From NCBI RefSeq assembly GCF_001681715.1, contig NZ_LNWY01000018.1:91779-155778 (forward strand): 64,000 bases of DNA, written 5' to 3'. Within the stretch, counting starts at the first letter, position 1. Every line of letters begins with the position of its first letter. The stretch is from Tritonibacter mobilis. GTDB taxonomy: Bacteria > Pseudomonadota > Alphaproteobacteria > Rhodobacterales > Rhodobacteraceae. The position numbers and the translations under genes are program-made. Of this stretch, positions 8,974 to 18,223 are shown in pieces. The notes under the pieces are model-generated. The model worked only from the letters and a program-made list of their open reading frames with translations. It was not told the origin of the DNA and made no database searches.

Positions 8974-9481
8974 CCAATCTCCTACGGTTATACTCCCTAT
9001 TCATGGGGCAGAAGTGTGCAAATTCGGACTGGTAGGGTATTATTAGTAATAATAATGCGCCGACAACAAGGGCACATTGGCGCAGCAGCAATAGCTCACT
9101 TTGCCCCGTACCCCGACGCCCAACATGCGCGTGGCGAAAGGGGCTGACGTTCTTCACCGTGCTGAGGCAGATGATTTTCTGGGCCTCACACACTCCGGCT
9201 GAATCAGTGCTATGCTGTATGACAGATCATTCACCGCCTACCTGTTGCGCTCTGGACGCGGTCGCGAAACCTTCACTGGCCTTCACGTCGAATTGAGGTG
9301 ACCGCGAGCCCCATTGCGGCTGCGCGCGGAGTGGCTACATTAAGGGCACAGTTTTCCCACCCCAACGCGTCGCGCTTGGCTATAGGTCAGGTGCCGCGCC
9401 TGAGGCACGGGTTCGCCCTTTCCCCTTATATGCGGGGGTGGGCGGAGACAGAGTTGACAGGCCAATTCAAGGAGTATGTCC
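8974..9481. other. Long divergent gap upstream of degP
   Basis: No convincing gene. It must hold the promoters of the unknown minus-strand gene and of degP. The left part (8974-9060) is A/T-rich with a TATTATTAGTAATAATAAT stretch at about 9039-9057. The degP ribosome-binding site AAGGAG is at 9469-9474. Confidence 0.5.
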
Positions 9482-10978
9482 GTGCATCCAATCACATCAC
9501 CTAAGGCATTGAGCCGTGAGCACGCCCATAATGGCGCGCAGAGCGGCTGGCGTCTGTTCTGGATCGCGGTCCTCGGGACCGCGCTTCTGGTCATGCAATC
9601 GCTCTCGGCGGCCGCCCGCCCCGAAAGTCTCGCACCGCTGGCAGAGAAAGTCAGCCCGGCTGTCGTGAATATCACCACCTCGACCGTGGTTGAGGGCCGC
9701 ACCGGACCGCAAGGTATCGTGCCCGAAGGATCTCCGTTTGAGGATTTCTTCCGCGAATTCCAAGATCGCAATGGCGGCGGCGACCGTCCGCGCCGCTCCT
9801 CTGCGCTGGGGTCCGGTTTTGTGATCTCTGAGGATGGCTATATCGTGACCAACAACCACGTGATTGATGGCGCAGACGAGATCGAGATCGAGTTCTTCCC
9901 CGGTGATGGCCAGCCCGCAGATCTGCTGCCCGCGACCGTTGTTGGCACTGACCCCAACACCGACATCGCACTGTTGAAAGTGGATGCGCCGATGCCGCTG
10001 AAGTTTGTCAAATTCGGCAACAGCGACACTGCCCGCGTTGGCGACTGGGTGGTTGCGATGGGCAACCCGCTGGGGCAGGGCTTCTCTCTCTCGGCTGGCA
10101 TTGTCTCGGCGCGCAACCGGGCGCTGTCGGGGTCTTATGACGACTACATCCAGACCGATGCGGCGATCAACCGGGGCAACTCCGGGGGGCCGCTCTTTAA
10201 CATGGATGGCGAAGTGGTCGGCGTGAACACCGCGATCCTGTCCCCGAACGGTGGCTCCATCGGGATCGGGTTCTCCATGGCGTCCAATGTGGTGACCAAA
10301 GTGGTTGGCCAGTTGAAGGAATTCGGCGAGACCCGTCGCGGCTGGCTCGGCGTGCGCATTCAGGATGTGACCGACGATTTGGCCGAGGCCATTGGTCTGG
10401 CCAATGACGAAGGCGTGCTGATCACCGATGTCCCCGAGGGTCCCGCCAAAGAAGCAGGTCTTCTGGCGCGTGACGTGATCACCAGCTTTGACGGTTTTGA
10501 GGTCAAGGACACCCGTGATCTGGTGCGCCGTGTGGGCGACACCGAGGTTGGCAAGACCGTGCGTGTTGTCGTGTTCCGTGACGGCAAGACCGAGACCCTG
10601 CGCGTGACGCTTGGCCGCCGCGAAGATGCGGTTGGCAACAACGCAGGTGCTGAGTCTGGCGAGGCGATCCCCGATGAGGGCGAAAAAGAACTGCTTGGCC
10701 TGACGGTTGGTGTTGTGCGCGACGACATGCGCGAGGATCTGAACCTTGATGCGGGCACCACCGGACTGGTGATCCTGTCGGTGGATGAAACCTCTGGCGC
10801 ATGGGAAAAAGGTCTGCGCGCCGGTGACGTGATCACCGAAGCCGGACAGAACAAACTGTCCTCTATCGCGGATCTGGAAGCTCAGATCGCGGCTGCCGAA
10901 GAAGGGGGACGCAAGTCGATCTTCCTGATGGTGCGCCGAGGGGGCGAGCCGCGCTTTGTCGCGCTGAACCTCGAATAA
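9482..10978 (+). CDS. degP: Do-family periplasmic serine endoprotease (DegP/DegQ type)
   Basis: Protein quality-control protease of the envelope. 498 residues. A signal or anchor helix lies at about 24-44, followed by the trypsin-like domain with catalytic His in NNHVID (H126), Asp in NTDIAL (D161) and Ser in GNSGGP (S234), then two PDZ domains (about 270-370 and 400-495). An ATG at 9476 lies only one base after AAGGAG, too close for initiation; GTG 9482 has the proper 7-base spacing and is chosen. Transcription ends at the hairpin 11023-11056. The nearby hflKC genes serve a related quality-control role. Confidence 0.94.
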   Translation: MHPITSPKALSREHAHNGAQSGWRLFWIAVLGTALLVMQSLSAAARPESLAPLAEKVSPAVVNITTSTVVEGRTGPQGIVPEGSPFEDFFREFQDRNGGGDRPRRSSALGSGFVISEDGYIVTNNHVIDGADEIEIEFFPGDGQPADLLPATVVGTDPNTDIALLKVDAPMPLKFVKFGNSDTARVGDWVVAMGNPLGQGFSLSAGIVSARNRALSGSYDDYIQTDAAINRGNSGGPLFNMDGEVVGVNTAILSPNGGSIGIGFSMASNVVTKVVGQLKEFGETRRGWLGVRIQDVTDDLAEAIGLANDEGVLITDVPEGPAKEAGLLARDVITSFDGFEVKDTRDLVRRVGDTEVGKTVRVVVFRDGKTETLRVTLGRREDAVGNNAGAESGEAIPDEGEKELLGLTVGVVRDDMREDLNLDAGTTGLVILSVDETSGAWEKGLRAGDVITEAGQNKLSSIADLEAQIAAAEEGGRKSIFLMVRRGGEPRFVALNLE

Positions 10979-11022
10979 TATGACGGCGTGCCCCGGTCTG
11001 GGGCATGTCAGCACAACCGCAG

Positions 11023-11056
11023 CGACCGGCCCCATCGGGTCGGTCGTTTTGTTTTT
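11023..11056 (+). terminator. Intrinsic terminator of degP
   Basis: CGACCGGCCC pairs with GGGTCGGTCG (one G-T wobble) across CATC, followed by TTTTGTTTTT. It starts 45 bases after the degP stop. Confidence 0.88.
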
Positions 11057-11079
11057 CAGGGGCGTCTTTGAAACCAAAA

Positions 11080-11108
11080 GAGCCATGTGTCGGGCGGACA
11101 CATGGCTC
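11080..11108 (-). terminator. Perfect hairpin reading as a minus-strand terminator with no close gene
   Basis: GAGCCATGTGTC and GACACATGGCTC form a perfect 12-bp stem with a 5-base loop. Read on the minus strand it is followed by TTTTGGTTTC, so it should end leftward transcripts. The nearest minus-strand coding region ends at 11459, 350 bases away. Confidence 0.6.
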
Positions 11109-11458
11109 ACGATGGGACGGACGATCATTGGGATGGATAGGAGAATGACCGCCTTGAGGCCCTTATGGCAGAGGCTGTGAGGGCGGACTGTGAAACAGGT
11201 CACATTCGCGGGATTTTTTTTGATGTCGGCGGGAGGTGTTCGCGTGGACTGCGGCGGGCGGTGGTGTACTAATGCTGCGCTGTATACGAAGCGTCACCGC
11301 TTCATTGGCAGTCCAATAATGTAACAATAACCAAAGGCAGTCTTGTCAAAGGTTTTTGGTCCAAGACTTTTCGGTGTGTCATCTTGCAATGACGCGGCTG
11401 ACAACAACGAACAGTTTGGGAACTGCCTTATCGGCCAACTCAAGTGAGCTGGAGATTG
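11109..11458. other. Gap between the minus-strand hairpin and a small lipoprotein gene
   Basis: No open reading frame here looks coding. It contains a perfect TGTGA-N6-TCACA site at 11189-11204 and an eight-T run at about 11214-11221. It could be a long 3' untranslated region of the lipoprotein gene or hold a small RNA ending at 11080. Confidence 0.4.
11189..11204. promoter_or_regulatory. Perfect CRP-consensus-like palindrome
   Basis: TGTGAAACAGGTCACA matches TGTGA-N6-TCACA exactly. A Crp/Fnr-type regulator is encoded about 0.8 kb away (12007-12675). No gene start lies close enough for an obvious target, so function is a guess. Confidence 0.4.
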
Positions 11459-11668
11459 TTAATAAACAATAACCGTATCGCCGCCGCCGAAGAGAATTTC
11501 GTTCTGTTGCCGTTGCCGTTCAGCTCTGATCTGCTCAACTTGAAAGCAGGCTTGAGTATCGCCATTTTGGCAGGCCTGTTGCAGGGCGATAAACTCTGGA
11601 GTCTGTGGATCTTGGACTTCGCAACCCGTCATCAACATCAAAGTTGAAATCATCAAAATGCGTTTCAT
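11459..11668 (-). CDS. Small lipoprotein
   Basis: 69 residues from the ATG at 11668 with AAAGGA 10 bases upstream. MKRILMISTLMLMTGC is a classic lipoprotein signal, with the lipobox LMTGC placing the lipidated Cys at residue 16. The mature part is short, hydrophilic, rich in Gln, and carries two further Cys (ACQNGDTQACFQVEQIR) that may form a disulfide. It ends IVY. Function is unknown. The upstream sequence is A/T-rich and probably holds the promoter. Confidence 0.7.
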   Translation of the reverse strand: MKRILMISTLMLMTGCEVQDPQTPEFIALQQACQNGDTQACFQVEQIRAERQRQQNEILFGGGDTVIVY

Positions 11669-12006
11669 AGTATGTAAGTCCTTTATTCTTGCAAAACCTG
11701 TCTGAAACCTAATCACGAAGGCCATCGCAGGTATATACATAAAAAAATGAATGCGTAAAATTCGCTAACGAAAACCATGAGTTGTAAGTGTCATCGTCCC
11801 TCTAAAGTCTGAGCTTATCTTCGAGTGGCTACAAGTAATTGTTTCTGCTTGGCTGGATTTCCTGTGTGCCGATTGTGGCGCACTTGCAACGGCGGTTTCG
11901 TGTTGCATCCCTGTCGATCATGTCCGCTCAGTTCCGCGTAACCGAGAGGTCTGGTCGCACGACGAGAACCACATACCTCTGCGACAGATGTCGGGTGAGG
12001 GGAGGC
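11669..12006. other. Gap between the Crp/Fnr gene and the small lipoprotein gene
   Basis: Its left half (11690-11780) is A/T-rich and probably contains the minus-strand promoter of the lipoprotein gene. The remainder shows no coding frame I can support and no clear terminator for the Crp/Fnr gene. Confidence 0.5.
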
Positions 12007-12675
12007 TCAGATGCCTTCGGGATCGGCAAGAACCGCGAGGCCGCCGCGGTCTTTTAGTTGCAAACCACCGCGGCTGATGTCGATCAGACCGGCCTTGCGC
12101 CAGTTCGACAGGGTTTTTGAGACCGCTTCACGGGTGGCGCCGACAAATTCCGCCAGTTCCGACTGCGACAGGCTCAACTGGCCATTGCCATCTGCGGGCG
12201 TGAGATAAAGAAGTTTGCGCGCCAGCCGCACCGGCATCGGCAGGAACACCTGCTCATTGAGCTGGGTGTTCATCCAGCGCATCCGTTGCCCGGCGAGTTT
12301 CAGCATATCGCCCGCAAGCTCAGGGTGTTTGGTCAGCTGCGCCAGCACATCGCGGTGCCGCAGGCGGCGCAGGTGGCTGGGTTCGGCGGCGGTGGCTGTG
12401 GCCGTGCGCTCGCCGGGATCAAACATCGCAATCTCGCCAAAGATCGCGCCGGGGCGCATCATATCCAGCGAAAGCTTGCGCCCCGCCGCCGAGAGCGTGG
12501 AAATCTCCAGTGCGCCCGAGATGATCGCATAAAGGGCGTCGCCCTCATCACCACGTTCAAACAGAACATCCCCGGTATCGAGGTGCACATCAGTGGCCTG
12601 ACTGTCCAGCATGGCCCTGAGACGCTCCGAGGCTCCGAACAGGAAGCTGGAGGCAGGGAGGGGAGCGGCGGCCAT
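12007..12675 (-). CDS. Crp/Fnr-family transcriptional regulator
   Basis: 222 residues. The cyclic-nucleotide-binding beta-roll spans about 25-130, with GDVLFERGDEGDALYAIISG and the phosphate cassette FGEIAMFDPGERTATATA including the Arg that contacts the phosphate in CRP. The C-terminal winged helix (about 150-222) has SQSELAEFVGATREAVSKTL as the recognition region. No N-terminal Cys cluster is present, so it is not an oxygen-sensing FNR; a cAMP-type or redox-independent regulator fits better. Ligand and targets are unknown. ATG 12675 follows GGAGAACC. Confidence 0.9.
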   Translation of the reverse strand: MAAAPLPASSFLFGASERLRAMLDSQATDVHLDTGDVLFERGDEGDALYAIISGALEISTLSAAGRKLSLDMMRPGAIFGEIAMFDPGERTATATAAEPSHLRRLRHRDVLAQLTKHPELAGDMLKLAGQRMRWMNTQLNEQVFLPMPVRLARKLLYLTPADGNGQLSLSQSELAEFVGATREAVSKTLSNWRKAGLIDISRGGLQLKDRGGLAVLADPEGI

Positions 12676-12778
12676 AATGGTTCTCCGAGGGGTGTATGTT
12701 GGGTGTCGGCTTTGCGGGTTTTAAGCGGCAATAGGCGTTCACGCAAGCTTGCACATGGATTGTCGAATGTTTGCGGTG

Positions 12779-13366
12779 TCAGTCACCGAGTTCCACCGCG
12801 CTGAGGCCCAGACTGCGGGCGGCGCGCAACGACAGCGTTTGACTGTCGATCCCCAGCTCTTGTTGATAGCGGCGAATGGCGGCGCGGGTCTGGGTATTCA
12901 GCGTGGCTGTGATCAGCCCATCATAAAGACCTCGGGCCGCCAGAGCACGCTGCAGCGATGAGATATAGTCTGGTGTCAACTCATCGGGGCAGAGGGTCTG
13001 AAAATAGGACTCCTCGCGCGGGCGGGTGATTTCCTGCCGGGTTTCTGTGGCAAAAACCGCAGGCTTGGTGATCGTGCCATCTGCAGAGGTCTCAGCCTCG
13101 GAGATCATGACCTGTTCCGTGATGCTTTCGATACGGGCGGGGATGATCACCGACTCCCAGCATGTGCCGGGCGGCGCGCCGGGGGGGGCGGAACGTCCGA
13201 CCCGTTCAAAGGGGGCAGGCGCCATGCACCCCGCAAGCAGGCCGGCACTGATGGCGATGGGCGCGAGTCGCCGCACGGATGGGCCTGCCACGGACACGTT
13301 GAGGATCAGGCGAAAGGCAGACCGCCGCCATAACGCGGCAGGAAGCTGAGGCTGCGGGGCGGGCAT
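12779..13366 (-). CDS. Peptidoglycan-binding-domain lipoprotein
   Basis: About 195 residues from the ATG at 13366. A hydrophobic stretch ends in the lipobox LLAGC (Cys near residue 47). With a GTG start at 13297 the signal would be a more usual 23 residues, so the start is uncertain. The middle is a Thr/Glu-rich stretch. The C-terminal part, about 130-190, resembles the PG_binding_1 helical domain (ISSLQRALAARGLYDGLI, then TRAAIRRYQQELGID). It is probably outer-membrane anchored and touches the cell wall. Divergent from the ferredoxin gene, with which it shares the gap 13367-13615. Confidence 0.75.
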   Translation of the reverse strand: MPAPQPQLPAALWRRSAFRLILNVSVAGPSVRRLAPIAISAGLLAGCMAPAPFERVGRSAPPGAPPGTCWESVIIPARIESITEQVMISEAETSADGTITKPAVFATETRQEITRPREESYFQTLCPDELTPDYISSLQRALAARGLYDGLITATLNTQTRAAIRRYQQELGIDSQTLSLRAARSLGLSAVELGD

Positions 13367-13534
13367 TTGCTCTGACAGGTCCTTAGTCTTGGGGCCCGGA
13401 ATCTGGTGGCACTTCGGCGGCGTCCCGGTTCGCGGCGATGCTAGACGAATTTTACACGCAGGCAAAGGTTGTATCAGGTGCTGCACGCGCGGGGCAAATG
13501 TAGAACAGGCCGTTGGAAACGACATGCGACGTGA

Positions 13535-13938
<404 letters not shown>

Positions 13939-13939
<1 letters not shown>

Positions 13940-14760
13940 TGGCGGGTGGGGGCAGGGCGCGGCGTCCTCGGGCACGCGTGCAGCCCCCATCCATACGCCG
14001 CGCGGCGCAAACGTTGTGTGTGTCGCTGGCGGTGCTGGCGAATGCCGCAGCCGGCTCCGCGCGCGAAAACTGGCGTGTTCTGAGCGCCGAATTTTCCGAG
14101 CCGACCACCCGATATGGCCACGCAGTCTTAGGCGATGACGTGGAATACGGCAGCCTGTTGATCCATGTAGATAATGGCGGGTCCGGGGCGTCGCGCTTTA
14201 ATGCTGTCCAGCAGAAGGCCCGTTTTGAAGTGCGCCTGCCGCTGACCCGTGTGTTCGAGGATCTGGAGCCGCGCCTGTGGGATGTGACAGGGGACGGTTT
14301 GCCCGAGGTGGTGGTCATTGAAACCGATGTGGAAAACGGCGCGCAGCTGGCGATTTACGATGCTGAGGGCCAAAAACTCGCTCAGACTCCTCATATTGGT
14401 CAGCGCAATCGCTGGCTTGCCCCTATTGGGGCGGCGGATCTTGATGGGGACGGCAATATCGAGATCGCCTATATCGACCGCCCACATCTGGCCAAGACTC
14501 TGCGGATCTGGCGCTATGAGGGGCGCAAACTGGTAGAGGTCGCATCCCTCAAAGGGCTGACCAATCACCGGGTCGGGCAGGATTTCATCACATCTGGAAT
14601 TCGCGATTGCGGTCAAGGGCCCGAAATCATTACCGTCGATGCCGACTGGTCACGTATTGTCGCCTCGCGTCTGAAAGATGGCACTGTGACGCGCTGTGAC
14701 ATCGCTCGCTTTGACAAAAAGGCCGGTCTGACCTCTGCGCTGGCCTGCAAGGCGGATTAG
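13939..14760 (+). CDS. Exported FG-GAP/VCBS repeat protein
   Basis: 273 residues. The N-terminus is Arg-rich followed by a hydrophobic core (LCVSLAVLANAAAGSA), consistent with a secretion signal cleaved near residue 40. Two calcium-binding repeat motifs typical of integrin-like FG-GAP blades are seen: WDVTGDGLPEVVVIE and ADLDGDGNIEIAYID. A single C-terminal pair of Cys may bridge. The ATG overlaps the ferredoxin stop, so translation is probably coupled, an odd pairing of a periplasmic protein with a cytosolic electron carrier. The stop overlaps the convergent GNAT stop by two bases. Confidence 0.78.
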
Positions 14761-15227
14761 CAGACCTCCCGGCGCATGGTCACGGAGGTGGGTCGCTGAT
14801 ATCCCGCATGGACGGTGGTGCCGCTGCGGGTAAATCCCAGCCGGGCGAATGTAGCGTGGTTTTCCACCAGTTCGACTCGCGTCTGTAGTTCCACGGCATT
14901 GAGGCCCAAGGCCCGCGCGCGCCTGACCGCATGCTCAATGAGATGGCGTGCCAGCCCCTGTCCGCGCTGATCCTCGGAAACGGCGAGCTTACCGAGATAA
15001 AGCACATCGGCGCGCGGTGTCAGCACCAATGAGGCAACCACAGGCGCGCCGATTGCCCAGATCTCGCCTGCCTCGGCTTGTGCGGCAAGCGCGTCCAACG
15101 TGAGGTGATGCATGGAGGAGGGCGGATCAATCCGCCCGTCCATATAGGCAAAGCTGCGCCGGATCAGGTCCAGAACCTCCTGCAAGTGCGGGCTGTTCGG
15201 CGGGATCTGAACCGGCGCGACAGTCAT
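14757..15227 (-). CDS. GNAT-family N-acetyltransferase
   Basis: 156 residues from the ATG at 15227. The acetyl-CoA binding motif A is clear: LYLGKLAVSEDQRGQGLARHLIEHAVRRA (V-x-x-x-x-R-G-x-G-x-A pattern). The substrate is unknown. Only 7 bases separate it from the purD stop, so it is likely the second gene of a purD operon. Its stop overlaps the FG-GAP gene stop on the other strand. Confidence 0.85.
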   Translation of the reverse strand: MTVAPVQIPPNSPHLQEVLDLIRRSFAYMDGRIDPPSSMHHLTLDALAAQAEAGEIWAIGAPVVASLVLTPRADVLYLGKLAVSEDQRGQGLARHLIEHAVRRARALGLNAVELQTRVELVENHATFARLGFTRSGTTVHAGYQRPTSVTMRREVC

Positions 15228-15234
15228 GGCCGGA

Positions 15235-16497
15235 TCAGAGCGCGCGCCAGCCGATGTCGCGCCGCACAAAGCCCTCGGGCCAGTCGATCTGATCCACCAT
15301 CGCATAGGCGCGGTCGCGGGCCTCCGTGAGACTGTCGCCGCGTGCCGTCACATTGAGCACCCGACCACCATTGGCGAGGATCTTGTCGCCCTCGGCCTTG
15401 GTGCCTGCGTGAAACACCATGTTCATGCTGTCCTCGGGCAGAGCGGCGAGGCCTTTGATCTCGCTGCCCTTCTGGTAGTCGCCGGGATAGCCATTGGCGG
15501 CCATCACCACGGTGATCGCGTGGTCCTCCGCCCAGTTGACGCGAGCGTCCGCAAGGCGGCCCTCGGCGGCGGCCTGCATCAGGTCCAGCGCCTGCGCGCC
15601 AAGGCGCATCATCAGCACCTGACATTCGGGATCACCAAAGCGGACGTTATATTCCACCAGACGCGGCTGACCGTCCTTGATCATCAGACCGGCATAAAGC
15701 ACGCCTTGGTAGGGCATGCCGCGCTCGGCCATCACCCGCATGGTGGGTTTGACGATCTCTTCCATTGCGCGCGCCTCAACCTCGGCGCTCAGGATTGGGG
15801 CGGGTGAATAGGCCCCCATGCCGCCGGTATTGAGGCCGGTGTCGCCTTCGCCGACGCGCTTGTGGTCTTGCGCGGTGCCGATGGACAGGATCTCCTCGCC
15901 ATCACAGAGCACAAAGAGCGATGCCTCTTCGCCTTCCATGAATTCCTCAATGACGACCTCTGCGCCCGCCCCACCAAAGGCACCGCCGAACATATCGTCG
16001 ATGGCATCCAGCGCGGTCTGCTCGTCCATCGCCACGATCACGCCCTTGCCAGCGGCCAGACCATCGGCCTTGACCACAATCGGCGCGCCGCTTGCACGGA
16101 CATGTGCCTTGGCGGCCTCGGCATCGGTGAAATGGCCATACCCTGCAGTGGGGGCATCGGCCGCGTCGCAAATCTCTTTGGTAAAGCTTTTGGAGGCCTC
16201 CAGCCGGGCGGCGGCCTCAGAGGGGCCAAAGACCAGAATGCCGGCATCACGCAGGCGGTCCGCCACACCAGCGGCCAGCGGGGCCTCAGGTCCCACGATC
16301 ACAAAATCAATGGCGTTTTCCTCGGCAAAGGTCACAACCGCGCCGCCGTCCTCGGCATTGAGGCTGGCGCAGTCCGCGATCTTGGCGATGCCCGCATTGC
16401 CCGGCGCCACGATAAGCCGGTCGCATTTCGGGTTCTGCATCACCGCCCAGGCAAGTGCATGTTCCCGCCCGCCGCTGCCGAGGATGAGGATATTCAT
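15235..16497 (-). CDS. purD: Phosphoribosylamine-glycine ligase (GAR synthetase)
   Basis: Second step of purine synthesis: ATP-dependent joining of glycine to phosphoribosylamine. 420 residues, the usual length. It starts MNILILGSGGREHALAW, diagnostic for the family, and has the ATP-grasp features VKADGLAAGKGV and the metal-binding EFMEGEEASLF and EYNVRFGDPECQ. It begins at ATG 16497. It is divergent from xseA across about 150 bases and probably cotranscribed with the following GNAT. Confidence 0.97.
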   Translation of the reverse strand: MNILILGSGGREHALAWAVMQNPKCDRLIVAPGNAGIAKIADCASLNAEDGGAVVTFAEENAIDFVIVGPEAPLAAGVADRLRDAGILVFGPSEAAARLEASKSFTKEICDAADAPTAGYGHFTDAEAAKAHVRASGAPIVVKADGLAAGKGVIVAMDEQTALDAIDDMFGGAFGGAGAEVVIEEFMEGEEASLFVLCDGEEILSIGTAQDHKRVGEGDTGLNTGGMGAYSPAPILSAEVEARAMEEIVKPTMRVMAERGMPYQGVLYAGLMIKDGQPRLVEYNVRFGDPECQVLMMRLGAQALDLMQAAAEGRLADARVNWAEDHAITVVMAANGYPGDYQKGSEIKGLAALPEDSMNMVFHAGTKAEGDKILANGGRVLNVTARGDSLTEARDRAYAMVDQIDWPEGFVRRDIGWRAL

Positions 16498-16650
16498 GAG
16501 CCATTCTCCGATCTGCTTGGCCTTGGTTGATGCGCGTTCTATGCTGTGTGCGACGTATAAACAAGAACGCCCTTGCCGGGGTTTCCCTCCGGTGGCAGGT
16601 GTCAGAGCAGCCAGATCCAATCGCAGATCAAACCGGAGCCCGAAATTCCC

Positions 16651-18159
16651 ATGTCCGACCTCCTTGATGATCCCTCTCCGGGCCAGAACGCGCCAGAGTT
16701 TTCTGTCTCCGAGATCTCCGGCGAGATTAAAAAAACGCTCGAAGGCAGTTTTGGTCGCGTCCGGGTGCGCGGCGAGGTCGGGCGGGTGTTCAAGGCGCGC
16801 TCCGGGCATCTTTACTACGACATCAAGGACGACCGCTCGGTGCTGGCCTGCACCACGTGGAAAGGTCAGATTTCGGGCCTCTCCGTGGTGCCCGAAGAAG
16901 GGCTGGAGGTGGTTGTCACCGGGCGCCTGACGGCCTTTGGCGGGCAATCCAAGTACAATATGAACGTCGACGAGGTCGCGGTTGCGGGGCAGGGCGCGCT
17001 GATGGCGCTCTTGGAAAAACGCAAGGCGCAGCTGGCCTCCGAGGGGCTGTTTGCACCGGAGCGCAAAAAACCGCTGCCGTATCTGCCGCAGATCATCGGG
17101 GTGGTGACCTCGCCTTCGGGGGCGGTGATCCGCGATATTCTCCATCGGCTGCGGGACCGGTTTCCGCGCAAGGTGCTGGTCTGGCCGGTTGCCGTGCAAG
17201 GTAGCAACTGCGCGCCCGAGGTGGCGCGCGCCATTGAGGGCTTCAACAGCCTCAGCCCCGGCGGTGCCTTGCCCCGGCCTGATCTGATTATCGTGGCCCG
17301 TGGTGGTGGTTCGATCGAGGATCTTTGGGGCTTTAACGAGGAAATCGTGGCCCGCGCCACTGCCGCCAGTCAGATCCCGCTGATCTCTGCAGTTGGGCAT
17401 GAGACAGACACAACGCTCATTGACTATGTCTCTGACCTGCGCGCGCCCACGCCGACGGCTGCGGCGGAACATGCAGTGCCGGTGCGGCTCGAACTCTTGG
17501 GCTGGGTTGAAAACCAGGGCGCGCGTATGGCCAATGCCACCAGCCGCGCGGTGCAGCTGCGCCGCCAACGGCTGGGCGATGTGGCTCGCGCATTGCCGCG
17601 CCCGGATACGCTGCTGGAAACCCCGCGCCAGCGGCTGGACCGGGTGTCAGACCGTCTGCCCAATGCGTTGATTGCAGGCGTGCAACGGCGCAAACTTACG
17701 CTCAGCGAGCGCGCAGCCTCCCTGCGTCCGGCCACCCTGCGCAGCCTTGTTGAGGCACGCAAGGACCGCCTGAAGAACCTGTCGTCACGCCTCACGCTTC
17801 GCCCGATCCAGCAGGACACGGCGCGCAAACGCGACGCGCTCGACCGGATCAGCAAGCGCCTCAATGCCGCGCAAACCAGCCGGATCGAGCGTCACGCGGA
17901 TCGCCTGTCGGCAACCGCGCGCCAATTGGAAATCCTGAGCTACAAGGCCACCCTCAGCCGTGGCTATGCGGTGGTGCGCGATGGGGATGCGCTGGTCACC
18001 AATACATTGCGCGCGCGCAACGCGGCTGTACTCTCCATCGAATTTGCGGATGGCACGGTGGAGATCGGCGCCAGCGCAGCAACACCAAAGAAAACCGCGC
18101 CCAAACCAGCCGCGCCCAAGCCCCCCAAAACACCGGGAGAGCAAGGCTCGCTCTTCTGA
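16651..18159 (+). CDS. xseA: Exodeoxyribonuclease VII large subunit
   Basis: Catalytic subunit of ExoVII, which degrades single-stranded DNA in both directions. 502 residues. N-terminal OB-fold (about 15-115) with SVSEISGEIKKTLEGSFG and RVRGEVG; central nuclease region with TSPSGAVIRDI, VARGGGSIEDLWGFN and SAVGHETDTTLIDYVSD; then long coiled-coil helices (about 290-440) and a Pro/Lys/Ala-rich tail. ATG 16651 is the conserved start; the open frame to 16573 is not conserved-looking. The partner xseB is not in this window. Confidence 0.96.
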   Translation: MSDLLDDPSPGQNAPEFSVSEISGEIKKTLEGSFGRVRVRGEVGRVFKARSGHLYYDIKDDRSVLACTTWKGQISGLSVVPEEGLEVVVTGRLTAFGGQSKYNMNVDEVAVAGQGALMALLEKRKAQLASEGLFAPERKKPLPYLPQIIGVVTSPSGAVIRDILHRLRDRFPRKVLVWPVAVQGSNCAPEVARAIEGFNSLSPGGALPRPDLIIVARGGGSIEDLWGFNEEIVARATAASQIPLISAVGHETDTTLIDYVSDLRAPTPTAAAEHAVPVRLELLGWVENQGARMANATSRAVQLRRQRLGDVARALPRPDTLLETPRQRLDRVSDRLPNALIAGVQRRKLTLSERAASLRPATLRSLVEARKDRLKNLSSRLTLRPIQQDTARKRDALDRISKRLNAAQTSRIERHADRLSATARQLEILSYKATLSRGYAVVRDGDALVTNTLRARNAAVLSIEFADGTVEIGASAATPKKTAPKPAAPKPPKTPGEQGSLF

Positions 18160-18164
18160 CGCCC

Positions 18165-18214
18165 ATCTCTTCTAACTCAAAATATCCCGGAGCGCGAGGC
18201 AGAGCCTCGCATCC
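18165..18214 (-). repeat. Hairpin-plus-GATATTT dispersed repeat, copy 1
   Basis: Nearly the exact reverse complement of 58366-58413: CTCTTCTAACTCAAAATAT, then CCCGGAGCGC, then the hairpin GCGAGGC-AGA-GCCTCGC (18194-18210) and ATCC. It lies in the 64-base gap between convergent xseA and the minus-strand gene at 18224, where it could serve as a transcription barrier. Confidence 0.8.
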
Positions 18215-18223
18215 CTCAGGGCC

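Noticed and set aside
9497..11203. Minus-strand open frame of 568 codons opposite degP
   Set aside because: The degP frame has clear protease motifs. The antisense frame shows no recognisable domain and is an effect of high GC at third positions.
11409..11423. GAAC-N7-GAAC, resembling an alphaproteobacterial SOS box
   Set aside because: Eight fixed bases are expected about once or twice in 64 kb by chance, and no repair gene start is adjacent.
11839..12057. Plus-strand frame of 72 codons
   Set aside because: It overlaps the Crp/Fnr gene end and has no ribosome-binding site or recognisable motif.
16498..17568. Long upstream extension of the purD frame
   Set aside because: The extension lies opposite xseA and lacks purD features; the MNILILGSGG start at 16497 is conserved.
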